A DNA stretch of 64,000 bases from Crithidia fasciculata (lineage: Eukaryota > Euglenozoa > Kinetoplastea > Trypanosomatida > Trypanosomatidae): assembly GCA_000331325.2 (NCBI GenBank), contig CM003427.1, positions 310,001 to 374,000 of the forward strand, written 5' to 3'. This document shows, piece after piece, positions 1 through 9,944 of this stretch. The position numbers and the translations under genes are program-made. The notes under the pieces were generated by a model, which saw only the letters and a list, made by a program, of their open reading frames with translations, had not been told where the DNA came from and ran no database searches. The stretch's first letter is position 1, and every line of letters starts with the position of its first letter.

Positions 1-360
1 AGTACAGTCACGAGGGGTAAAACAACGAAAAAACAAAAAGGAAACAAGTGTTGTGTTTGTATCGCAACAGGCAACGCAGCAATTAGCAATAAGCAAAAAA
101 AGAAAATGAGATCAATAAAGCGGGAGAAAAGGGAGAGCGTAGGTGGTGTTGAGAGGTCGTAAAGATGAAAACAACGCTTGCCGCTGCTGAGGATCACTTG
201 TGTTCGTTGGGGGTCCCAATACGGTAGAGGAAAAAAGAAACACAGCACTGCCACTGTTGCGTTACATCGCCTCGCACCATGCTTGCCTCTTCAAATCCAC
301 CACCTTCTGCGCACCCGGTATGGCTTCTCCACTCCACAGAATGCATTCAAGCCCGCACGT
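1..360. other. Spacer downstream of the BAR-like gene
   Basis: This is the 3' flank of the minus-strand gene ending at 361. It is AT-rich, with a purine run on the + strand at about 93-140, which is a pyrimidine tract on the transcribed strand. That tract may belong to the spliced-leader acceptor of the next gene beyond the left edge. No coding region, tRNA or repeat is recognisable here. Confidence 0.5.
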
Positions 361-1680
361 CTATGCGGCCTCTTTGGGCCACACCTCCACCGTCCCCGGA
401 GGCCGTGCCTCGCTGTCGGCCGCCGCCTCCTCGCCCGGTCGCTGCAACCGCTGCGGCTGCGTCTCGATGTGGCCGTGGTCCTCCTCCGTCTCCTCGACGT
501 GGTGCACGTCGTCCTCCGGCTCGTGCGGCGGCTCGGCAGACTCCAGCACGGTGGACGGCTCCATGCGCGTCTCGTAGCCGCCCGGCTCCTCCAGACGTGA
601 GGTGGAGGCCATGTTCTTGCCGCCGTCGGAGCTCAGCGCGGTGAGGCTGCTCGCCGGCATCTCGTCGTCCTCGCTGCCCCCCGCAGAGCCTTGGTTTTTG
701 GCCGCGTCTGTCTGCTCTGCGGCCCGCTTCTCCTGGAGAACCTTTGCGTGGTCAGCAAAGGGGGTCTTGGCATTCGCCACCGCCTCGACAAGGAGAGAGT
801 TCTGGATGCTGTTGTACTCGCTGTTGAGGGGGTAGACCTCGGCCATGGCGGGCAGGACGCGGTCCATCGACCCGACCAACTGCTGCAGGTACTCGTGGTT
901 CAGTGCGAGGTAGCGGTGAATAATCTGGGCTGCCGCGTGGTCGTTTACCTCCATCAGCAGACTGAAGGTGTTGTTGAACTTGTCACGGCGCTTAATGTAC
1001 TCCTTCCACGCCTCGTCCCGCTTTTCGGTGAACTTCTTGTGCGTCTTGCTGTCGCAGAAGGGCTTCCCCTTTTTGGTGTACTGCTTCTCCACCTTCTCCA
1101 CCTCGGCCTTGTAGCGGTTGTACTTGTTCAGCGCCTCGGTGCGATCGCGGCGGTACGTCTCGATGCCTTTCAAGTGCTCCGAAACGGGACGCAGACGCGT
1201 GATGACGTCACGGTGGATACCGGCGTTGTAGGTTTGGAAGGGCTGCCCCTCGTTGATCCTGCGCACCTCCTCCGCGAAGATCTTCGCCAGGCGCCGCACC
1301 TGTGAGTTGGCCTCATCGGGCATGCGGGTGCTGGCGACGGAGCCGGCGTACTCGGGAGCACTGCCCCCGTGCTGGGCCATGTACTGGACATCCGCCTCCG
1401 TCGGGTAGGGATTGGGCTCCTCGGCGCCGTCGGGTCCTGGAACGGGGTTGTTGTTGTTCAGCGTCAGCTCGGTGAAAGCCTGCCCGACGGCCTCGTAGGC
1501 ACTCGCGATCTCCTTCATGGCGACCATGCCCTGCGTGACGGCGTGGTCAAAGTGGTCGACGGCGTGCTGCAGGCGGCGCATGTCGTTGGCGCGCCGCTCG
1601 AACTCGTAGTCGCGGTAGGCGGTCATGTTCGCGTTGTCGGGGTCGAACCGCTTCGACATGTCAGCGCGGAGCTTCTGCAT
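361..1680 (-). CDS. BAR-domain-like coiled-coil protein, 439 aa
   Basis: The first in-frame ATG is at 1680; the frame extends upstream only to a GTG codon and through an A-run, so I start at 1680. The protein is rich in charged helices over about residues 10-310. It has a lysine-rich middle (motifs such as KYNRYKAEVEKVEKQYTKKG and EKRDEAWKEYIKRRDKFNNT) and a following segment around NHEYLQQLV. This layout and length suit a BAR/amphiphysin-type dimer that binds curved membrane, and trypanosomatids do encode such proteins. The last 120 residues are acidic, Ser/Pro/Glu-rich and probably disordered. The fold is inferred from helix pattern and basic spacing; a generic coiled-coil protein is the alternative. 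It is the most downstream gene of the polycistron in this window. Confidence 0.6.
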   Translation of the reverse strand: MQKLRADMSKRFDPDNANMTAYRDYEFERRANDMRRLQHAVDHFDHAVTQGMVAMKEIASAYEAVGQAFTELTLNNNNPVPGPDGAEEPNPYPTEADVQYMAQHGGSAPEYAGSVASTRMPDEANSQVRRLAKIFAEEVRRINEGQPFQTYNAGIHRDVITRLRPVSEHLKGIETYRRDRTEALNKYNRYKAEVEKVEKQYTKKGKPFCDSKTHKKFTEKRDEAWKEYIKRRDKFNNTFSLLMEVNDHAAAQIIHRYLALNHEYLQQLVGSMDRVLPAMAEVYPLNSEYNSIQNSLLVEAVANAKTPFADHAKVLQEKRAAEQTDAAKNQGSAGGSEDDEMPASSLTALSSDGGKNMASTSRLEEPGGYETRMEPSTVLESAEPPHEPEDDVHHVEETEEDHGHIETQPQRLQRPGEEAAADSEARPPGTVEVWPKEAA

Positions 1681-3754
1681 TTTTTTTTTGTCGGGACTGT
1701 GCCGGTCTCTCACTCTCCTGTGCGCGCAGAAAAAAAAATGAGTGTTTGTTGTTGTTGTTATTTTTTTCTCCAGCACTGGCACCACTCGTAGTGTCTGAAA
1801 GCGAATCAGCCCTTAACGTGATCTCCGTCGCAACGCGTTCAATGACCAGATACGGGGTTGCGGCTGACACGGTGAACAAGAGCACTCTTTCTTCCTCAAA
1901 CTGCTTCCTGGGCAGACGAGAAAAAGAAAAAAAAGCAAGAGCAAAAGCAAAAAAAAAAGAGAGAAGATAAGAAAAACAGCAAGTGGAAGAAGAAAGAAGT
2001 CGAGGTAACTCGTATTTCGGTACAGCAAATAGAAAAAACGACTAAAGCACCAATGGGGCGAAAATACGGGGGAAAAGGAGTGCGAGAGGAAACAAAACAA
2101 AATAAAAAAGAGAAAAGATAGAAATACAAGTTGAGCTGGCAATTAGAGCTAGCAAGTCAAAGCTTCGTGTGACAATCGAGAGCTGCGCTGTCAAAGAGAG
2201 TCTCAGTGCGTTGTCCTCGTTTCTCGTTCCCCACTTTTGTATGTTTTTTTGTTGTTGTTGTTTCTCTTCGCGTTTTAACGAAGAAGGCGAAGGCGAGAAG
2301 TGCGTATCGCTACGTCGGTGTATAACGCGTGCGGTAGAACAAGAGTGGGATCGAATGCCCAACACAAGCACCGATGTGCACCCTAAACGAAGAGGGAAAG
2401 TAAGTGTAAGAGAAAATAGAAAACGAGTGTGTATCAAAGGTGCGTCAAATGCTGATGGACGCGCGTTGTGGAGAGTGGGGCGGTGAGGCGGCACTGCGGG
2501 AGCTCGTGCAGCTGCTTCCTGGTGTGCGTGGTGAGTTGTACGGTAGTCTGCGTTGGGACTGCGAGGTGTGCGTGTGCACAAGAATGCACGTCACTTTCGT
2601 GCTTTTTTTCAGCCTGTGTGTTCTGCTAAGAAAAAAAAAAAGGTTAACTGTTGTGGCTTACGGCGTGTAGTAGTGGTACTTGTAACTCTTTTCCTCTTTT
2701 TTTTCTTTTTTGTTCTAAAAGGTTATAATCCGAGAGAGGGGAAAGAGGTGCGATAGACCGGCGAAGAAAGCTGTGAGGCAGTGGTTTTGCTTTGATCTGC
2801 GCAAAATTGGCAATGATGTTGGTGTAGAAAGCGGGGGTGGTACAGGGATGTCACAAACAACATTAACGGGCAACAGAGGAGTATTGCACACATGTAGGTG
2901 GATAAACGCGGAGGAACAGTAGAAGAGAAGACGAGAGGGGCGGAAAGTGAGAGAGGATGAAGTGAAGATGAAGATGCGAGAGGTTCCGCGATGAGCTCAC
3001 CGCTGATACAAGTAGTTCGGAAAATTGAAATTAAAGCTAAAAAAAAAAAAAACACTCGCGGCGGCTTGCGTCAAGAGCACACAGTCGCTAGCGCGCACTA
3101 TATCCCAATCTTAGAGTGAAGCACGTCAAAGAAAAACGGAAAAAAAAAAAGCAGCCCCAGCACGCTTCTAATGGTATCAACACTGTTGTGTCGCCCCCAT
3201 TGCACGTGCGAGCTCGTTGCCTACTCGGTGCTGCTTCCCTTATTGTATTTGTTTGCGCGACACCGCTTATCGAGTGGTGTGCCGCGTCCTTACCTTTTCA
3301 CTTAACGTGTCTCGTCCCACTACCGCACCCACCCACAAGTATTAGGCTCTTTTTTCTCGAGAGTATGTCTTCAAGCGTTCACAGGAGCATCGGTGGCGCC
3401 TCAGGCCTGCACACCTCCGTGTGTGGAGTCGCACTCCGCCTTACTTAATCATGAATTAATCGGAAAAAGAAAACAGAAAAACAGAACGCAGTGAGAGTAG
3501 AGCTATACGGTACGGAAAAAGGGAAAACGGTGTTGTGGCTTTTATTCTTTCTTCCTTCTCGTGTGCTCAGCAAGAGAATGCAGCACAAAAACCGCCACCA
3601 TATAGTTTCCTTCTCTTCACCGCGCCAGCATCAGCACCTACACCACAAGAGAGCGGTGAAGCCGCTCATGCCTTGCCTTAAAGGAGCTGCTGTGCCACGA
3701 GTCAACACGCTGCTTCTCCCTCCACCAACACATCCCTGCCTTGCGTTCAACTCT
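1681..3754. other. Spacer between the SET-domain gene and the BAR-like gene
   Basis: This 2.1-kb spacer should contain the 3' UTR of the SET gene (right side) and the 5' UTR of the BAR-like gene (left side). It has a strong purine tract on the + strand at about 1918-1975 and A- or T-runs near 1681, 2628 and 3040. Several frames are open, but they are pyrimidine-run translations rich in Phe/Ser/Leu or lack an ATG. No tRNA or other structured RNA is visible. Confidence 0.55.
1908..1975 (-). promoter_or_regulatory. Predicted spliced-leader acceptor for the BAR-like gene
   Basis: On the minus strand a long pyrimidine tract (complement of about 1918-1975) is followed within about 10 bases by AG at 1908-1909. 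That is 228 bases upstream of the chosen ATG. The layout matches known trypanosomatid trans-splicing signals, but the exact AG is a prediction. Confidence 0.45.
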
Positions 3755-5362
3755 TCACACCTTGCGTCCCCGCTGCCGGGTGCACAGCTCACACGTGCAC
3801 AAGAAGCGGTACTGCTCCAACAAGTGGCGCGATCGGCTCTGCACGTCGTCGCCGTAGACGCCCAAGTCGATGTAGGACACCGTGATTTCCTCTCCTGCGG
3901 CGATGGGCCGCGTTGCCTGGATGCCAATCCACCCCTGCAGCGACTCGGAGTAGTTGGTGCTGAACGACGACGTCGACGACACGGCAATGGCGCGAAAGGA
4001 GTTCATGTTCTTGCCGCTGCTGACGGGGCTCACGCGGCTGCTATTCGTGCGGGTGGGGGAAACAGACAGGCGGCTCAGACGGCGCTGGCCGAGCGACTGC
4101 GGATGCGGGGACAGCCGGTCCCGCTGCGGACGGCGACCACCCGCCGCTGCATCGTCACCCTCTGCCCCCTCGTCCGCCGGCGGCCCTGCCTGTGCTCGCG
4201 TGGCGTCGTCGGTGTCGTACAGCATCACCACCGCCGCATTCGGCACACAGCTGTGGTTCAGCATACACACCGTCTCCTGCAGCGACCAGCCGATGGTCTC
4301 GGCGGGGGTGAAGGGGAAGCCGAGGCTGTTGCAGCGGGTGCGCAGCAGCACATCGCGCAAGTCCGTCCAGGAGACCGGGTATGGCGGGGGGAAGGTGCTG
4401 CCCGCTTTGTCCGCCGTCGCACCGCTTCGGTCTGCTGTGGACAGGGCAGAAACAGCTGGTGAGCCCCCGCGGTGGTTGCCGGCCTGCAGCACCGATGAAG
4501 CTGCCGGTGGTGGTGGCGTTGCAGCCGTGGTCGTGGCGGTGGCTGTTGCGGGTGGGCGACGTGGGCCGAAGGTGGCCACCACGCGATCCCGCGCGAACAC
4601 CTCACACAGGTGGTGCGCCTCCTTCGACTGCACCGCAGCGTTCGTGTCGAGCTTCGCGAGTGCGGACACCATCGCCGTGTCCCCGAGCTGCACCCGTGCC
4701 CCGTAGTCGAGACAAAAACGAAGGAAGTCCGTGTCGTTGCCCGGAGCCCGAATCGACTCCGGCAGCGAGGTGTACCACGCACAGGAGAGGGCATGCGCAC
4801 GCAGCAGCGGGTGCTCCGCCAGCGTGCCCCTCCACAAACGACGCTCGCGTAAGGCGTCCTCGGCGGCCATCATCTCCACCTCGTGCAGGAGCTGCCCGAC
4901 ACAGCAGGAGCAGAGCACAAACTGGTCGCAGCTTGGGCAGACGTAGGCGTCGTGCACCACTGGCGCTGAAGCTTCGCCAGCGCTGCCCGTCTGCACCTCC
5001 GGCGCTGCGAGGGAAGAGGAGGAGAGAGAAGAGGTACCGACTGGGATGGCGGGTGTGCTGCCTCTCGGTGCGTGTACGGGTCGCGGCTGCGACTTCGCCT
5101 TGGCCCGTTGCTGCTGCTGCTGCTGAGATGAAGCATTCTTGTTCGTCTTCTCCTCCAGCTTCACCTCGGCCACCAAGCAGCGGGCACAGATGTGCCCCGC
5201 GAACGGGGAGTAGAGAACAGCGAGGTCGGGCGGGGTGGCATAGATGGCGTCGCCCGGCTGCAGGGCGGTGGTGGCCACGACACGGCGGCCGCGCCGCTTG
5301 ACGTCCTCGTGGGACTCCTCGACCGCCATACGCGGTGAAGAAGAGGTGCGCTCGTACTTCAT
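3755..5362 (-). CDS. SET-domain (SMYD-like) protein lysine methyltransferase, 535 aa
   Basis: A probable S-adenosylmethionine-dependent protein methyltransferase. The C-terminal half carries SET-domain signatures: NHSCVPN at 369-375, an EEITVSYIDL segment with the expected catalytic-region Tyr at 497, and a Cys-rich post-SET motif CTCELC (Cys522, 524, 527). The N-terminal half has cysteine pairs at 59/62, 142/145 and 151/154, interrupted by a Gln/Ser/Ala-rich insert at about 72-133. This resembles a MYND zinc finger split by low-complexity sequence. Another low-complexity insert, with Ala/Thr and Asp/Glu/Arg stretches, lies inside the SET region. The order zinc finger within an N-SET/C-SET split is that of the SMYD family. 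The start is an ATG, and no targeting signal is obvious. Substrate unknown: histone or cytosolic protein are both possible. Confidence 0.8.
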   Translation of the reverse strand: MKYERTSSSPRMAVEESHEDVKRRGRRVVATTALQPGDAIYATPPDLAVLYSPFAGHICARCLVAEVKLEEKTNKNASSQQQQQQRAKAKSQPRPVHAPRGSTPAIPVGTSSLSSSSLAAPEVQTGSAGEASAPVVHDAYVCPSCDQFVLCSCCVGQLLHEVEMMAAEDALRERRLWRGTLAEHPLLRAHALSCAWYTSLPESIRAPGNDTDFLRFCLDYGARVQLGDTAMVSALAKLDTNAAVQSKEAHHLCEVFARDRVVATFGPRRPPATATATTTAATPPPPAASSVLQAGNHRGGSPAVSALSTADRSGATADKAGSTFPPPYPVSWTDLRDVLLRTRCNSLGFPFTPAETIGWSLQETVCMLNHSCVPNAAVVMLYDTDDATRAQAGPPADEGAEGDDAAAGGRRPQRDRLSPHPQSLGQRRLSRLSVSPTRTNSSRVSPVSSGKNMNSFRAIAVSSTSSFSTNYSESLQGWIGIQATRPIAAGEEITVSYIDLGVYGDDVQSRSRHLLEQYRFLCTCELCTRQRGRKV

Positions 5363-5515
5363 GTTTTGGGTGAAAATAGAAAGCGTGGGCGTGTGTGGGT
5401 GTGCAGAGAGGTGATTTTTGAGTGTCGCTGGGTTTGTGCGTGTGCGCGCTTATGTGCAGGTTAAGTGACACTGGACCGGCGAGACAATAATCAATGAAAG
5501 ATGGCGCTGCTGCTG

Positions 5516-5575
5516 CTACGTATTGGCAACCCATAAGGAGAGAGCAGCGAGGAGAAGAGAGAGAGAGGTGAGGTA
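5516..5575 (-). promoter_or_regulatory. Predicted spliced-leader acceptor for the SET-domain gene
   Basis: The minus strand has a pyrimidine tract complementary to about 5533-5573, followed by AG at 5516-5517. This gives a 5' UTR of roughly 150 bases. Several AGs lie close together because of a GCT repeat, so the exact site is uncertain. Confidence 0.35.
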
Positions 5576-6073
5576 CTTTATTTCTCCCGTGGCTGCTGAG
5601 TCGTCAGAGAGTCACCGTGTCGCCGCAATGAATAGTAAGTGCGTCCTGCACATCATCTTAAATTCGAGAAAAGCTCCCTGTCATAGGACAAGCGGACGGA
5701 GCACCTGGTCTCTCTACACTCCGATCGCAGCAACGTACACCTGGCGAGTAAAGGTTTGCTACATGTGCACACCGTTCAGATTCCATTCACCAGTATCGCT
5801 AACTTTCATGTTCTTGTCGGCAGCTGCAGTACCTTCCACCTTAACTAGCCAGCGACTCCGTGCCTTTAATCGTAACGCGGCAGCTACGGCGACTGCTGGA
5901 AGGCTCGCCGCGTCCTCTCACACGAGTGGAGCTGAGGCGACAGCTGCATTCGGCAGCTTGTCAAAACACGCAAATTCCGCTCCTGTTGCATCATCGTTCA
6001 CTGCAGAGTTGTGTAAGTCCAACCTTGAGGCACAGAGGAAAACAAAAAGAACAAAAAAGAAGAGAAATACGAG

Positions 6074-6130
6074 ACACACACACACTGCCACCACACGAAG
6101 GCTTGTCTTCTTTTCCTCACACACACACAC
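6074..6130. repeat. Paired CA microsatellites
   Basis: Two short (CA)n tracts at 6074-6084 and 6118-6130 are separated by 33 bases. They read as TG tracts on the transcribed strand, inside the presumed 3' UTR of polymerase beta. Such repeats are common in trypanosomatid spacers. Confidence 0.8.
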
Positions 6131-7088
6131 AAAAACCTGAAGAGAAGATGAGGAGAGAGCGGAACAGCCTTTTTCGCCATCGCATGCGACAGCCAGGAAA
6201 GTCAAATAAGACAAGACAAAAGGGACACAATAAGCACACCAGCACGCATGTTAAAAGAAGCAAGAAGTAATCAACAACTCACGGAAACACAAAAGAAAAC
6301 GAGTCCGGCATGAGGGAGGGAGAGAAGGTGAAGGAGCCTTCTCCCATGCCCTCACGCACACGCAACCATCACCCCTGACTAGCAGGTGAAAAAAGCAAAC
6401 CACACGAGAACGCTTCGCAGGTAGATACACGAATCTTTTCAGCTATTCGTGAAAGAAAAAAAAAAAGGCCTCACACGGCCGTCTATGAGTGAGGTGGAGG
6501 CTTCAAAGGGGAAGAAAGCCGTGGAGTGCGGTGCTGCACACAAGAACAGCGCCACAGCAGTCTAGAAAAACACAGAGAGAGACGAGGAAGAGACGGTCCA
6601 CCTTGCACCAGATATTACACCCGACGACGCACCATCTACCCCCACGCCGCCTATTTGAAACGGTGTTTGGCCTGCTCTCTAGCAGTGCGTCATCTTTCCT
6701 CTTTCTCATATTTTTCCTCACAAACACCCTCTTGCGTTGCAGGACCTGCCCGCCGCTTTCCCCTTCCCCCGTAAAGCCTCTCGTCTTCTTACGCAGCTGT
6801 ATTCAGCCGAAAGAAAGAAAAACACCTCTTCGCACCCTCTATGCTCTCTATACATACATGTATACCTACCGCACCGCTGAACAACAACAATAACAAAAAA
6901 AGAAAGAGAAGAAAAAAGGGAAGCGAGTAGCAACAGAAGCGCTTGACAACAGCGTTCACAACAACAAAACCACGATTTCAAGTCTGTGTCCACCGGACAT
7001 CAGCCCCTTTTACCCATAACTGACCCACAAAAAGAGACGCACGAGCGTCAGCAGCTCCTTTGTCTTCTTTTTACTTTAAGTATCGCTC

Positions 7089-8219
7089 TTAAGGGTCGCG
7101 GTTCTCCGGCTTCGCGTAGGGCATGCCAAGAGCGTCGAACACATCCTGCTCTGAACGCACGTCCACACGCTTGTCTTCCAGCTCCTCCTTCGGAACCCCA
7201 AGCTCCTCGCCGGCGTTCTTGCCCTTGATGCCAACCCGCTCGTAAAGCGCACGAGCCTCCTCCGGCGTGCCCAGACGGAACAGCCCGTACTCGTTCAGCA
7301 GGTACCCCTTCGCGATGGCCGCCTGACGCATGATGACGTTGAAGTTCTTGCTGCCGGTAAAGGTGAGCATTGCGGTCGGCACGCTCTTTGTCTCGATGAG
7401 ACGGATATCGACACGCCGTGCCTTGTACACCTTCGTGTTCTCACGCCCCGCCTTGTCGCGCACGATGCGGGGCGGGAGGCGGCCCATCCCCATGTACTTG
7501 AGAGGTCCCTGCGCCATGGTCGCCTCCAGGTAGTTCGTCTTCTCCAGGTGCTCGACATAGTTGCCCAGCACGCCCGTCGCGGCCACCGGCTCACTCAGCG
7601 GCGGCGCGTCGTGGGTGCGGGACAGCAGGGCATCCACATCGCCGCTGAAGGGGTGACGGCGGCGGTAGCTACCGCAGATGGCGATCGTGTAGTCCTTGCC
7701 GAGCACCTCAAGGCACTTCTCGCGCAGGTAGTTCTCGTGCAGCACGCTTTCCTGCATTGGGATCTTCTCGTTGATGTCGTAGAAGTACTTGATGCCGACA
7801 CGCTGCTGGTCGGTGAGAGAGGAGATGCTGTCTGCCTTCTGCAGCAGCTCCTCCACTGTGAAGATGCCCTCGCGGTCGAAGAGTGCGGCAGCGGCGCGGG
7901 GGCCGAAGCCGTGCACCTGCGTCAGCTCCTGAATCGCCTTCAGCTTCGGCTTTGTCTTGCTCTCCAGCTCCTCCAGCTTGCCGGTGGCCATAATCTCCTC
8001 CGCCTTCTTCAGCAGCTTCGCGCCGAAGCCCGAGAACGCCTTCAGGTCCTGTGGCGTGTTCAGCGGCTTGTCCAGGTTTGTCTTGAGGCTCTCAATGCTG
8101 CGGAGGTAGCTGGAGACTTTGTACTTCTCGCCAAGCGCGTTGTTGAGGTCTGCCATCTCCTGGAAGATGCGGATGATGTTCTCGCGGTGCCCGCGGGTGA
8201 GAAAGGTACGGCGGAACAT
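7089..8219 (-). CDS. POLB: Mitochondrial DNA polymerase beta (family X), 376 aa
   Basis: A gap-filling DNA polymerase and 5'-deoxyribose phosphate lyase of base excision repair; in trypanosomatids its orthologue acts in the mitochondrion on kinetoplast DNA. The lyase domain is at about 15-90, with Lys68 and Lys72 in GFGAKLLKKAEE matching the lyase lysines of mammalian enzymes. A helix-hairpin-helix (VHGFGPRAAAALF) follows near 102-114. The palm motif GSYRRRHPFSGDVD supplies Asp194 and Asp196, and RRVDIRLIE supplies Asp271. TFTGSKNFN (about 287-294) and NEYGLFR match the thumb. The C-terminus PYAKPENRDP is typical. Length is close to the 335 residues of the mammalian enzyme. The N-terminus MFRRTFLTRG is basic and hydroxylated, suiting a short presequence. 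The next gene upstream encodes polymerase beta-PAK, a paired arrangement also found in other trypanosomatids. Confidence 0.96.
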   Translation of the reverse strand: MFRRTFLTRGHRENIIRIFQEMADLNNALGEKYKVSSYLRSIESLKTNLDKPLNTPQDLKAFSGFGAKLLKKAEEIMATGKLEELESKTKPKLKAIQELTQVHGFGPRAAAALFDREGIFTVEELLQKADSISSLTDQQRVGIKYFYDINEKIPMQESVLHENYLREKCLEVLGKDYTIAICGSYRRRHPFSGDVDALLSRTHDAPPLSEPVAATGVLGNYVEHLEKTNYLEATMAQGPLKYMGMGRLPPRIVRDKAGRENTKVYKARRVDIRLIETKSVPTAMLTFTGSKNFNVIMRQAAIAKGYLLNEYGLFRLGTPEEARALYERVGIKGKNAGEELGVPKEELEDKRVDVRSEQDVFDALGMPYAKPENRDP

Positions 8220-9944
8220 CGTGGTGAGCTTTCCTTTTATTTTGTTTTTTTTTTATGAGTGTATGTTGTACGTATACGTGTATGGGTGCAGAGGTCAACT
8301 ACGTCTCCAGCGTCTTGATCTTGCCTCGGTATTCTAGAGAGGGGAGTGCAAGAAGTAGAGCGACCACGTAAAGAAAAAAAAAGGTTGTGAAGTATCAAAG
8401 AGAATAACGGAAAGTGTCAGTGCGCCGCTGAGAGAAGAGAAAGAGGTCTATTCAGCTGAGCGTGGTAGCCACTGATGCGTAGACTCTTCGTTTTTTCTTT
8501 TGTTGTTGTTGCTCAGTTCGCCTTCTTGGTGGAATGCAAGTGTGTACGGATGTGTAAGCCTGTGAAGGAAGGGAGAGACTGCAGGTGACAAAGCGTAGTA
8601 AAACGAGTCTTCAAGTTGACAAAAATTTGAATTGGCGGTTATCTATTGAGCAGCAATGAATGCGGTAATTTCTTATTAATATTTTTTTTTCGGAGGATCG
8701 AAAGAGGGGGTGGAGGAGATACGGACAGGCGAGGCAAAGCAGAAAGCAGAGGCGCGCGTGCGTGAAAGCAAAGATTTTTGTTTCAACGGGAAACAAGCCG
8801 TTGTGACGTTGACGCAGTTGTGTGCGTGTGTTTGAGTGCATGAGAGAATTGAAGTAATTTGAAGGCGAAAGTGAAGATTAGAGAGAGGGAGAGGGTTGCG
8901 TCACCTGCTGCAAAGGGAAGGAAGGCATGACGCGCACCTGCACGACACGCAGGTGGCACACCGTTTCAGTACGGCTCACGACACCAAATGAGAGGTTTTT
9001 TCGATTTTTGTGACAAGCCTCATCACGTTTGAAGAACGAGTTTTCGCCTGCGGAGCGATGAAGAAAACGTGAGAGGAGAGACCTTGATGTCTTCAAGCAG
9101 TCTCACCACTTGTTTCCCTCGCGATTCGCTTTCCGTCAGCACGCACACAAACACTCACACAAGGCACCAGAAGGCGTGACCCTCCAGTACGCAAAGCGCG
9201 CACGCCCGCACAGCTATGAAAATAAAAAAGGTCTCGCATCAGAGCCCAGCAGTGAGTAGCGGCCCTCCACATTCGTTCCACTTTTTTCTCTTTTTTTTTT
9301 TGATTCTTAGATCCACTTACGCTTCTATGAACTCTTGCACTTCATCGCGTCCTGAAACACGTGCCACCAAAAAGAATACAATGATCCCAGCCTCTCAATA
9401 CTTGACGAGCACGCCATAAACAGAGAAGAGAAAAGAAAAAAAAACATGTTCCGACCTTCACTACGTTCACAAAAAGCAGTCAGCGCAGCGAGACGCACAA
9501 TAGCATGAACAAGAAAAGAATAAACGAAGAAAAAATGACAGCGCGTCCTACGAAGCCACCCGATCCACCAGCAACAGAATGAGAAACACGGGGGGTGAAG
9601 CGCCTCCCACAACGTCTGGGCAACGATGCCAACATAAATTACAGACCCGCTCCTCACGACACCAAAGGAAAAAAAAAAGCGTGCAGGTAGGCTACAAGAA
9701 AAGAGAAGAGCGCCAAGAACAAAAAGAAAGAAGAAGAAGAGACTCAGACTTCTAATCCGACCTGAGACAGCGGCTGTCTCAGCGTGAACACGCACACCGC
9801 GATTGGCATGTGGCGCATGAAGGCCACAAAAGGGTGAAAAAGGAGCGCAACACTGGGAAAGGCAGAGAGACAAGACAAAAATTAATAAATAATAATGACC
9901 GAGAGCAGTTTTTGATGTGCAGAAAGAAAATAAAAGACGTGTTG
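8220..9944. other. Spacer between polymerase beta-PAK and polymerase beta
   Basis: This 1.7-kb spacer includes a purine-rich stretch on the + strand near 8336-8383 and AT-rich runs at 9290-9300 and 9668-9680. It holds the polymerase beta 5' UTR and the PAK 3' UTR. Open frames here are either pyrimidine-run translations or overlap the end of PAK in another frame. Nothing else is recognised. Confidence 0.55.
8334..8383 (-). promoter_or_regulatory. Predicted spliced-leader acceptor for polymerase beta
   Basis: The minus strand carries a pyrimidine-rich tract (complement of about 8337-8383), followed by AG at 8334-8335. This would leave a 5' UTR of about 115 bases before the ATG at 8219. Confidence 0.4.

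Larger units (their letters stand above)
5363..7088. other. Spacer between polymerase beta and the SET-domain gene
   Basis: This 1.7-kb spacer contains two short CA-repeat tracts (6074-6084 and 6118-6130). A GA-rich stretch near 5533-5573 is pyrimidine-rich on the transcribed strand, and there is an A-run near 6455. It should hold the polymerase beta 3' UTR and the SET-gene 5' UTR. No credible coding region was found. Confidence 0.55.
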
